A stretch of 64,000 nucleotides of DNA from Bursaphelenchus xylophilus (lineage: Eukaryota > Nematoda > Chromadorea > Rhabditida > Aphelenchoididae), in contig CAJFCV020000004.1 in NCBI GenBank assembly GCA_904066235.2, positions 12,090,001-12,154,000 on the forward strand, written 5' to 3'. Positions within the stretch are counted from its first letter, which is position 1. Each line of letters starts with the position of its first letter. Both the position numbers and the translations under genes were made by a program. Under the pieces are notes generated by a model, which was not told where the DNA came from, searched no databases, and was given only the letters and a program-made list of their open reading frames with translations. Below, piece after piece: positions 25,001-34,325 of the stretch.

Positions 25001-25909
25001 TTTCTGCCGTCGAATATAATGTTTCCACAAAAAATGATTTTTTTCATGGCGAAACTGCAAAAATACGTTCAAAAAGTGTTTTTCTCCCTGATCCCACTCC
25101 ACTTTTCGCCTACTCTCTCGGCCGCAAAGAGCTAATTTTTCAGGAATTGATTTGTACTCTATGCCCAAAGTCCGCGCAAAATTAAAAGAAAATCTGAGCG
25201 TCTCAGTTGAGGTACTTCCCATTCTAGCACACAGTCTGAGGACCACTTTAGCCCAATCCAAAAAAAGAAGTTTTGTCACAAAAATTTGAGAAAATCAGAG
25301 CACCCTAATCTAAATGCCGTCCCCTGTATAATAGTGTAAAATCTCTCCTTTTTAGGCCTGTGCCGGCGCAGAGCTCTTCGACAAAGGCCCAGTACTGGGA
25401 ATGTGGCAACGAGGAGTCAGATACGTGAGGGATATTATCGACACTTTGTCGAGGAACGCCATCGGATGGATCGATTGGAACTTGTGCCTGAACATGGAGG
25501 GAGGACCAACCTTTGTTGACAACCGCGTCGACTCGCCAATTCTCGTTGACGCAGAGAAGGGAGAGTATTACAAGCAGCCAATGTTCTATGCAATGGCCCA
25601 TTTTAGGTGAGAAATTGAAAGGGCCAAGAGTTTTTTGATCATTTCTTTTTTTATAAAGCCGTTTCTTTCAGTAAATTTGTAACCCCCGGATCTCATCGTA
25701 CCCATCATGACGTCGCTGGTCTGCCCGAAAAAAGCAAGCTTGGCTCCATCGCATTTACAACCCCGGAGGGCAAGCGAGTCTTAGTCTTGAACAATGAAAA
25801 CGATTTCAAAGCCTTTGACATCCAAATCAAAGATCCGGCTGGCTCAGAAAGTATTTATTACACCATCGAGAGGAACAGTTTTGTTACGATTGTGTGGAAC
25901 AAGCATTAA
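22052..25909 (+). CDS. gba: Glucosylceramidase (glycoside hydrolase family 30, acid beta-glucosidase)
   Basis: Hydrolyses glucosylceramide to glucose and ceramide in the lysosome. Exons: 22052-22313, 22385-22534, 24015-24321, 24369-24494, 24539-24788, 25356-25606, 25672-25909; total 1584 bases, 527 residues, close to the human enzyme. A signal peptide is visible at residues 1-22 (hydrophobic LLQISLIACLFAAVSSANA). Family blocks appear in order: GFGAAFTDS, GRVPIAS, ASPWSAPAWMKTNG, the acid/base motif LNEPSSG (E260), HWY, the nucleophile motif STEACAG (E365), WIDWNL and QPMFYAM. The catalytic nucleophile is the last codon of exon 5, so the motif is split by the 567-base intron 5. A splice acceptor lies one base before the ATG (22049-22050), consistent with trans-splicing. 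Intron 2 (1480 bases) holds an intact family C element and a decayed one; intron 5 holds another. Nematodes carry several gba paralogues; which one this is cannot be told here. Confidence 0.95.
22556..23003. mobile_element. Family C element, intact, in gba intron 2
   Basis: ACAGGGGAAGTACTCCAAGT at left, ACTTGGAGTACTTCCCCTGG at right. Orientation is opposite to the copy at 15632. It begins 21 bases after the exon 2 donor. Confidence 0.87.
23640..23805. mobile_element. Family C internal-deletion fragment in gba intron 2
   Basis: Contains GTCGAGATATTCAACGGTCT, GCCGAGAGAGCACC and GGCCAAGTTTCATCAAAATC but lacks about 250 central bases. Confidence 0.6.
24830..25221. mobile_element. Family C element, left end lost, in gba intron 5
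   Basis: Inner CTAGCTCGCGCATTGCTGAA and right end GTTGAGGTACTTCCC align with the other copies. Confidence 0.7.
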
Positions 25910-26277
25910 ATAATCATTTTTTAATCGGATAAATTATTCATTATTTTATTTGAAAGATTTTTATTCTGTATTGCACAGCCCTTTCAACGGCTAGCAGCCG
26001 CAATAACAGGGGTATTTGGGTGCTCCTTGTCTTTGTACGCATGGTGAAGGCTTGGAGACGACTTAGGTAATAGACAAAATCATATTTACCAAGTCCTATT
26101 AGAATGGTTTATCATCAATTTTGAGGTATTTTGCATGTATTACTGCATTAATAAAACTCACGGATCGGCGTTCTTGGAGTAAGTTTTGGTCTTCTCCAGG
26201 CAACAATGACCCAAGATAAAGAAAATTAGAGTTAGAATAGCTAAAATTACAGAACGGGGCCATATTCTAAGTTTCCG

Positions 26278-26350
26278 CCAAATCTACGCCGAGTCTTCGC
26301 TGAACGCACACCGCGAAGTGGTCGATCCGAAAAGTCGGGAGGCGAAACGT
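26278..26350. repeat. Family D fragment
   Basis: CGCCGAGTCTTCGCTGAACG followed by GGTCGATCCGAAAAGTCGGG; about 70 bases of the reverse orientation. Confidence 0.5.
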
Positions 26351-26629
26351 TTCCTTCCAAATCTGCAAAGCAAAACTACACGATCAATGCTAAAAAAAAT
26401 ACTAAATTATTCGCTGCTCTCTCCTTTTTTTCACATAAACAGTTTTTAAAATTGTATGATTTTAAATGTCCCCCCTTTTGAAACCATGGTTTCAGTGCAT
26501 TTATTCTTTTCCACAGACATTCGCGGCCAAAAATGAAGCCGTTTTTTTGGAAATAGTCATGATAGTTTCTTTCTGCAAAGTCTCAGAGGTAAAAAGCGTA
26601 AGAGTGGGTGTATTGTCTTGCTCGGTTAA

Positions 26630-27560
26630 AGGGCGTTTCAATTTTTGCGGGCACTTCGCGGGTAGCCGACATTTACCGATGTAAATTACGATTTTTCTAC
26701 CGTAATCTACATAGTATAATACAAATTTTGCATTGGCAACTCTCTCCTGCAGGTAAGTACCCGAATCTACTAAATTCATCCACCGCTTTCAAAGCAGGGG
26801 GGTTTTTTTTTTGAAAAAAATTGTGTTTGAACCTTTAAAGATGCCAGGTTAAGCTAATTAACATATTCAAGCCACTTTTGCACCTGGAATCTTAACTCGC
26901 AACATATAGTTGCCAAATACATCGTTAGAATTTACTGTTGTAAGTAAATGTTGGCTGATTCCCGAACATGCCCGCAAAGTCTCCGTGCTTCTTCTAGCTG
27001 CCCGGAAAATGGTCGCCTGCAAGTGCAGGCCCCCTTTTTTAAGACTACAAAAGGGGGTTTGATGTCAATGACCTGTCCAAGAATCGCAACTGTCGCCTGA
27101 CTAGGTGGGCCCACACTTGCGGGCAAACACTTTGCGGACAGTTAGAAGAAACATGGAGGTTCTGCGGGCATGTTCGGAAATCAGCCAACATTTGCTTACA
27201 ACAAGAAATTCAAAGGATCGATTTGGCAGTTAGGTGTCGCGAATTAAGTTTCCAGATGTATCAGTGGCTTGGATAGTTACCATAAGGCAAACCAGGCTTT
27301 TTTAAGGTTCAAAAACCATTTTTTGAAAACAAACCCCCATAACTTTAAAAGCGGTGGATGAATCTAATAGATTCGTAAACTTATCATCACCAGGGAGTTG
27401 TCGCTGCAAGATTTCTGTCATACTACGTAGGTTACGGGAGGAAAATCAAAATTCTAATCGGAAAATTTCAGCTGTCTGCAAAGTGGTTGTCCGCAAGCGT
27501 AGGCGCATCGTTTTAAGACTAGAAGGCTTTTTTTATCAACAGCCTCGTCCGAGAATCCCA
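26630..27560. repeat. Family E large imperfect palindrome (~0.95 kb)
   Basis: Arms run inward from about 26630 and 27560 to a centre near 27045 (CCCCCTTTTTT / AAAAGGGGG). Matching pairs include CATCCACCGCTTTCAAAG with the mirror of CTTTAAAAGCGGTGGATG, AAGCCACTTTTGCACCTGGA with the mirror around 27260, and TGTAAGTAAATGTTGGCTGA with the mirror of TCAGCCAACATTTGCTTACA. No coding frame inside. Confidence 0.85.
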
Positions 27561-28284
27561 ACTGTCGCTCGACTAGACTATGCTTAGCGGCTTACAGTTC
27601 TGTTAATCCCCCAAAAGTTCATTGTCCTTTGGGTGTAATTTCCGAATTGGAATGCCTTGATTTCGTTGATTCCGTCAGAGTCCCTACAAATGAAATCATG
27701 CTATTGATCATCAGATGATTTGCATACCATTATCTGCATCTCATTCCCCTTTGCGATTCGAAAACATTTAAAAACCCTGAATTTGGCGGATCAAATGTCC
27801 GACTCTCACTGCGAAAGCCGGAATCGACACAAGTAAGTGAGTTATCAAGATGGTGAGGTTTTCGGAAAACTCGTTCCTTTTCCGGTTGATTTTAGATAAT
27901 TTCGAGGCGGATAAACATCACTTTTCGAAACACGTCCCGTTGTATTTAAGCCAATGATTTTAGTTGAGATTGGATGTAAATGAAACGTCATTCACGAGTT
28001 TTACTAGGTTTTAACTAAGTTTACATTTTGATATTGGTTTCACATTACTTTTGGCTATAAAAGTTTGATGATTTGTAGCGAAAATGTGTTGTTTGTACTG
28101 TTGAAAAAGAATTTTTAGACCACTTTCCGCTTTCTCAAGGAAAACTTTTATCCTTTGTCATGAATCATATGAAACATCGAATTCCCTGACTATCTCTTCT
28201 TTTCTGGGAAGCACTTACAATAGGGCCCACATATCTTGATGACAATTGGGGTTAAATCCTTCAAGAAACTCGAGATTTTTTGAC

Positions 28285-28560
28285 CGCAGGTTGCCAAAAA
28301 GCCTGCGGGCAACCACTTCTTGGGCAGCCAGAATAGCTACGGAGATTATGCGGGCATGTTTGGAAATTAGCTAATATTTGCTTACAACGGGAAATTTAGA
28401 CGGCAGATTTGGCAGTTAGAGGATGTGAATTAAGTTTTCTAGTGCATAAGTGGCTGGAATAGTTACCACAAGAATAACCGGGCATTTTAAACATGTTTTT
28501 GTTAACAAGGAAAGTACTTCTGTGGGGTATGGAGTTACAGGTCGACATTATCAAAAAATT
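28285..28560 (+). repeat. Family E solo arm
   Basis: Repeats the right arm of the palindrome: GCGGGCATGTTTGGAAATTA, ATATTTGCTTACAAC, GCAGATTTGGCAGTTAGAG, then GTGGCTGGAATAGTTACCA. About 75-80 percent identical by eye to 27120-27320. Confidence 0.75.
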
Positions 28561-29334
28561 TTTCGGATTCAGAACATATATAAACTAGCTGCCTAATTTT
28601 TGTTTGTAAGGGTAAAAAATCCTTTAAACTTTTCCCGCAACGCCATGCAAATGCGCCTTTTTTACCTTGCAACTACTAATTAAGGTGTAGTACAAATTAA
28701 ACTCGATATTCTAAGGCTTGTCAAGATACCAGAGTTACTTTTAGCTCAAAAAAAAGCGTTTGGTTTGGTAAAAACTTGGTCAAAAATAGCGGTACTTTCA
28801 ATGTAAAATACAGCCCATTTTTGGAACTTCAAAAAGCACTACATGCGCAAATCCAATAAATTTAATCCTCCCTTCCAAAGATCCTTCAATCCCTCCTCCC
28901 TACCTACATTACTTGATACATCATGCACTTTCATCCCGTCGTCATCGGGTTGGTTCAGAAAGCATAATCTCTGTTTTTTATTTCGTTTCAAACCCAACCT
29001 TTTTTTTATCCGCGACTCCTGACGTTGCTTATGCTAATCTGGAAAGCGGAGTCGCTCCAAATTTGGGAGATGCTGTTATCGGAAATGGGAGTGATATTTG
29101 TTTTTGGCGAACCCGCTTGATCATATTGCGTGGCTTGTGCTCTGTTATGCAAACACTTTTCAGTCCATGAGCGAAAAAGAGGTGTAAAATCTGAATTTTA
29201 ATTTTTATGGGGGTGAGAGTGTGGCTTTTTGTTTGCTTCTTTTGGATCTTTTCATGGTTAAATATTGGGTGAAAATACTATATTTTTTGTTAATTTAATG
29301 AAAGTTTTCAAAGAAAACACGATATTTTCACGTC

Positions 29335-29525
29335 CAGACTTTTGCGGGTCGACGACAGTTCGGGTCAACACAAAACCGATCGATCCGGTATGTAGGGCAT
29401 GCCGATACACAAAAAAAAGCTTGTAGAAAGTGCATAAGAGGCCTGGCAAAGCCGTTAGACCGCCGGCGGAAATTCGGCGGAGACTGAGCGAGGGCTTGCG
29501 ATATGTCCACGTTTTCTAATTTTAA
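29335..29525. repeat. Family D dispersed repeat, copy 3
   Basis: GGTCGACGACAGTTCGGGTC, GAGGCCTGGCAAAGCC and GGCGGAAATTCGGCGGAGAC, ending ATGTCCACGTTTTCTAATTT as in copy 1. Confidence 0.75.
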
Positions 29526-29921
29526 ATGTTACCAACGCTAGCTCTCCTTATCCTGAGTTATTGTAAAATATGTATAGAAGGCCAAAATTTGAAGTGAAAA
29601 AAAGAAACTTCCGTAACTTTTACCTTGATAATCTTGATGTGAATACATGTAAAATACCTCAAAATAGATGGCAAGCTATCCTAGAACCCGATCAATCTTG
29701 TTATTTTTTACCAACTACGCCTTTTCCTAGCCTTCCCCATGCGTCTGCGAACTCCATAGTATCGTTATTTCTACGAACGACCCAAAAAGTACATTATTCT
29801 TTCATAAAATCACTGAAGTGAATTTTGCATGTCGCGACAAATTTTTCTCGTGCGGTTGTTTGCTTACGATTCTTCATTTATAGGCGCTACTCTCCAGGTG
29901 ATGATCTCTTAAACTCAAAGG

Positions 29922-32623
29922 ATGCCTCGAGAACCATCCGACCCCGACAAGGAGCCATTGATAAACGCGGCATTAACAAATGAGAAGCATGTATTTGTAA
30001 GCCACTTATTTTTTTTTTTGCATTTTTAAATCAATTCGGTTTTACAAATTTGATATTTTGATCAGAAAATAACTTGGCATTAAATATTTTCTTTATATTT
30101 CAAAGAGATTGTTTCAAAAAAATTTTGTTTCATTTTTACAATGCTTCAGATACCCGTCCACCTTCCAGCCCCGAAAAAGTCGAAATACAGATTCTCAATA
30201 CTGTTGTGGCTCAGCTTCCAGACCACCTTCCATTCACTGCTTCTGATCTACTCAAGAAGTCGACCCAATGTGGACATTTACCTACCCTCCGTGGCCGTTC
30301 TATTCACCGAGATTATCAAGGCCATTGCTTGTATGTGCATAATCAAGGTGACGGAGAAAGAACATGGGTAAGATGGAGGATGATTTTGCGGTTTTCGGAA
30401 AGTTTTTACAGAGTCATTGTCAAAGGCGAGACGCTCCAAATTTTCTTTAAATTTTTTGCACATTACGTACCTGCCAATTTTTTATACCCCTCAAATTTTA
30501 GCCGCAGCATGCTGACCGACGATTTAGGGAATATTTGAAGGTGAGAGAGTTCGAAAAATGAGGAGACGGTCAGAAGAAAAAAACTTTTTTTTGCGATATT
30601 GTGCAAAAAGAGGGATTTTCAGAATACCAAATATCCATTCGTAAATCGAAAAAATCATGTATTTTTCAACAAGATGCGAGCAAAAAATCGCTGGATTTTC
30701 TCCGAACTGGGAAAATCTTCCGTATTCTGGCACACTAATTTTTTGATTTTTTTCGCAGGCCGCAAGTTGGGACAAAAAGATAGAGCGATAACGTCTAACA
30801 TAGCAAAAATTGCGGTTCAATGGTATCCTCCATATGTTTTTTTCTACCTTCCATGATCACTATGGTCTACTTCAAGTAAAATCGCCGCTAATATCAGCAA
30901 AGATTGTTACTTCAAAGCTGAGGGCGGCTCGGAAAAATTATTTTTTTTGGAGTGGGCCAAAGTTTTACCCGAAACTATAAACTAAAAATACTCGGCGTAA
31001 ATTTGGCACATACTCTCTCACCATTAGCTATGTCTAAATCTGAACTCCTCCATAAAATACTTAATTTTTTTCCAGTCTCCGGGCATCCCTCGTAAAACAC
31101 GTCATAAATGCACCAACTCAAGTCCTCAAAATGGCTGTGCCAGCAGTTTTATACACATTCCAAACCAACCTCCTATACCTGGCGGCAACATACATTGATC
31201 CTGCTACTTTTATGGTAAAATTTTTTTATATTCATTACCCCAGTATTTTATTTTGAGATTATTATTTTTTTCCTTTTAGGTCCTGCAACAACTGAAAATA
31301 TTCTCGTCCGCTGTTTCGTCCGTCTTCCTGCTGAATCGAAGGATAGCAGCGGGCCAATGGGGAGCGCTATTTCTCCTGTTTCTTGGGGTCTGCACGGTTC
31401 AGCTCAGTCGGACATCGACGGGGAAAAAGACAAGTGAAGACAATTTTATAGGTAAGATACGACAACATATTCTATCGATGAGTAAAAAAAGTCAACTTTT
31501 TTGATGATCAAAACGTGAACTCAAAAAAGTGTGAACTTTTTCCGACTTTTGACCTAAGCTTTTCGGTGGTTTCTTCCAGACGCGGGCTAGATGTCTCGAA
31601 GATGTTTCAGAAAAAATATATAGTTTTATGCCTTTACAGTGGGGGGCGTGATCCAGTGGCAAACAACGTACCATTTTGTATCCGAGACGTATCAGAAATG
31701 TGGCAAAATGCTTCCTTCTCCAAGTGAAAAAACTTTGTTTTGAAGGACGCGCCCTTTTTCCTCACAAAAAGAGCGGTCGCGTTTTTGAAATCTGATAGGA
31801 GGTATTTTGCCACATTTTTGATACTTCCCGGATGCAAGATGGTACGTTTTTTATCATAGTAAGCCGAAATTGCAACAAAAATCATTCTTGGTAACTTTTA
31901 CAAACATTTTTGAAGTCTTTCTTTGCCGCTGCCCAGGAAAAACTTTACGAGTCCGTCGGGAAAATAACGTGCATTTGTCGCATCGAAATGTCTCGTCTCG
32001 TCGCAGCCGCACACCAAATCTCCAGCTGCCTAGTCGTCGCATGCGATAATGAACAATTTCAAAGCCTGACGAATCAACATTATTTTCCCGACCTAATGAT
32101 ATATTAGTCTTTTCCAGGTGTTCTCTGTGTCACAATGGCTGCCGCGACCTCCGGATTCGCTGGCGTTTACATGGAGCGCCAACTCAAAAGCATAGAGCCG
32201 GTGTCGATTTGGATGCGGAACATTCAAATGGGAACCATGGCTATTCCCGCCTCATTCTTCACCATCATCGCTCAAGATGGCCAATCGGTCCTGAGTGGGC
32301 AAATCAGTCTCACCAGGGGATTTGATTTCGTCGCTTGGTGCACTGTGGCGTCCGCTGCGTTGGGAGGAATGTCGGTTGCGGCGTGCATCAAATACGCCGA
32401 CAACATCGCCAAAGATTTCGCCTCTGCAACCGCCATTGTGATGACAACGATAGGGTCGATTTTCCTCTTCAACTTCAGTCCAAGCTGGGTATTCTGCGTT
32501 GGCGCCATCATGGTTATGACCAGCACGTACCTGTTCTCCAAGTTCAAGCCGAATCCAATGAAGGTGGAGCAAAAGAAACCGGTTGTCATCGACGAAGATG
32601 GGGAGCTCGCAAAAGGGCTGTAG
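29922..32623 (+). CDS. Nucleotide-sugar transporter, SLC35A family
   Basis: Multi-pass Golgi/ER transporter exchanging cytosolic nucleotide-sugar for luminal nucleoside monophosphate. Exons: 29922-29996, 30150-30367, 31076-31214, 31280-31451, 32118-32623; total 1110 bases, 369 residues. The sequence shows repeated hydrophobic helices and family-typical segments: YRFSILLWLSFQTT near the N-terminus, an AVPAVLYTFQTNLLYLAA segment (about 114-131) and QLKIFSSAVSSVFLLNR, followed by GFAGVYMERQLK and a hydrophobic C-terminal half. The short tail after the last helix is charged (KFKPNPMKVEQKK). Substrate (UDP-galactose, UDP-GlcNAc or CMP-sialate type) cannot be decided from sequence; nematodes have many paralogues. 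The first-exon donor was taken as TTT/GTAAGC because it keeps phase; CAT/GTATTT is the alternative and would shorten the protein by two residues. Intron 4 carries a family A and a family B element back to back. An AATAAA lies 38 bases after the stop. Confidence 0.92.
30420..30560. mobile_element. Family C-like fragment in transporter intron 2
   Basis: GCGAGACGCTCCAAATTTTC followed by TTTAAATTTTTTGCAC and AATTTTAGCCGC matches a family C end; the rest is not recognisable. Confidence 0.45.
31637..31858. mobile_element. Family A palindromic MITE, copy 8 (right end truncated)
   Basis: CAGTGGGGGGCGTGATCCAG at left; the right arm stops after GGTACGTTTTTTATC, missing the last ~25 bases. In intron 4 of the nucleotide-sugar transporter. 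Confidence 0.88.
31948..32102. mobile_element. Family B palindromic MITE, copy 3
   Basis: GAGTCCGTCGGGAAAATAAC at left, CATTATTTTCCCGACCTAAT at right. In intron 4 of the nucleotide-sugar transporter, 15 bases from the next exon. Confidence 0.85.
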
Positions 32624-32660
32624 TGTATTTTATTTATCATTAACTTATTTGTTTACGGGT

Positions 32661-32666
32661 AATAAA
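32661..32666 (+). terminator. Polyadenylation signal of the nucleotide-sugar transporter gene
   Basis: AATAAA 38 bases after the stop at 32623, in an AT-rich context. Confidence 0.6.
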
Positions 32667-32769
32667 GATTTAATATTATAGTCCATTCGGTAATTCAAGC
32701 AAGGTAAGATTTTGTGGCCAATCTAAAAAACGAAATGGCCCCAGTCCAAAGATCGAAAAAAAACGCATT

Positions 32770-32914
32770 AGTCTGTCGGAAAAATAATGTGGATTTGTCA
32801 CGCTTTGGAATCGCCCATTATCGCTCTAAGACGGCTGGCCGCGGCTGGAGACTTCGTGCGTTTCAGCGACAGGACGAGAACCTCTCAACGACAAATCCAC
32901 ATTATTTTTCCGAC
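32770..32914. mobile_element. Family B palindromic MITE, copy 4
   Basis: AGTCTGTCGGAAAAATAATG at left with ATTATTTTTCCGACGA at right. Downstream of the nucleotide-sugar transporter. Confidence 0.85.
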
Positions 32915-33267
32915 GATTTTTTCAGCAACTCCTCCAGTTATTTAGTGTCAAATCTCGCTGAGCAATAGCCCTTTCGCCCTCAAATTTACGGCTCTCTTAA
33001 AGTCCCATCAAATCATGTCGACAGACGATTTTTCCCCCTTCCATCCCGACCTCATTCCCCTCGATTTAGCCGTGAATCCTCCCCGCCCCGGGGCCGAGGT
33101 GAAAACCCGGGTTTTTTGCGAGGGCCAAAACATCACGGGGCCAACTGTTCGAGAAATCAGGCGCGTTTTGCGGGGGTCTCGGAAAACTGGCTGCCGCAAA
33201 TCGCCTTCGGTTCCGGAGCGTTTCCCCAATTCGCCGGTCTTTTGTCAAGATTTTTTTTTCATTTTTT

Positions 33268-33434
33268 GTCGGGAAAATAATGTGGAGTTGTCGCTGGAAA
33301 ATGTCGCGCCTTCTCGCAACGAGACATTTTTAAAATAAATAATACCAAATCTCTAGCCGAAAATAGTCGTCACAAAGAGACTATAGGAGATTCTAATGCC
33401 CAACAAATCCACATTATTTTCCCGACAGACTGAT
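33268..33434. mobile_element. Family B palindromic MITE, copy 5
   Basis: TGTCGGGAAAATAATGTGGA at left, TCCACATTATTTTCCCGACA at right. Upstream of the GFR-like gene. Confidence 0.85.
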
Positions 33435-34325
33435 AGACAAAACCTCCGAACGAAGAAAGTTTCGCGAAAAAAGTTTTTTCCTCCTCCTTTCTCCGTCCAT
33501 CTGGTCCTCGGATGTACCGCTCGTTCTGGCGCGACCTTCGACGCCGCCGCCGCAGGGGGTTTTTGTTCATATGAGTGTGAAGATTTTGTTCCGTTTCCCC
33601 TTGAAGAACTTCTACATGGGCGTCCAGAAAGGGCATTAACGAAGAAACGGGTATGATGAGGACGAAACGGATTGAAAAGACGACAAAAAAGCCTTTGTTT
33701 TTTGGGCACATTGTGGGAGGAGCGGTTGGTCAAAGGGTCAACGCCTTGGGGAAGTTGGGGTGGGATTGAATGGGAGACGGATTAGTCAGCATTTGTTTGC
33801 AATTGACTCCATTGTGTTTATGGCATGGGGGTGGTTGTGTGTCACAACATGCGGCCCTGATTATATTGCTTTATATACATGTCAGTTAATTGAGCGTTAA
33901 GATTTATATGCTTCTTTTATAGCAGCTATAAGAATTTGGCCCTGATAGACTCTAGAGAACTCAGGTAAAGTGAGGAGATACATTTACGAGAAGGCCGAGA
34001 GCAATAGTTCATTTTCTGGCATTCAAAAAAATGTATAATAATGTATAAAATTGTCGACAAAACCGCGCTCAAAGTTCATGTTCTACGACGGTGACATATA
34101 TGCGTGCCCATTTTTTGCTTTTTTACTACATTTCTTTACATATTTACCGCCTTTGTTTTCGTCTTCAAATATAATAAGTTTCTTAATGTCGCGACGAAAC
34201 TTTTGTAGGATTAACAGCTCATTTATAGCTCATAATTACTTTACGAATTGCTTCAACACCTCAACGGAATAGGACAAAACACAGAGCGGCCGTTCCGCGG
34301 CCCATGACTGTCCTTCTCCAGCCAC

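Noticed and set aside
33015..33338. Plus-strand frame of 107 codons
   Set aside because: It reads into a family B element and ends inside it; no domain or splice support.
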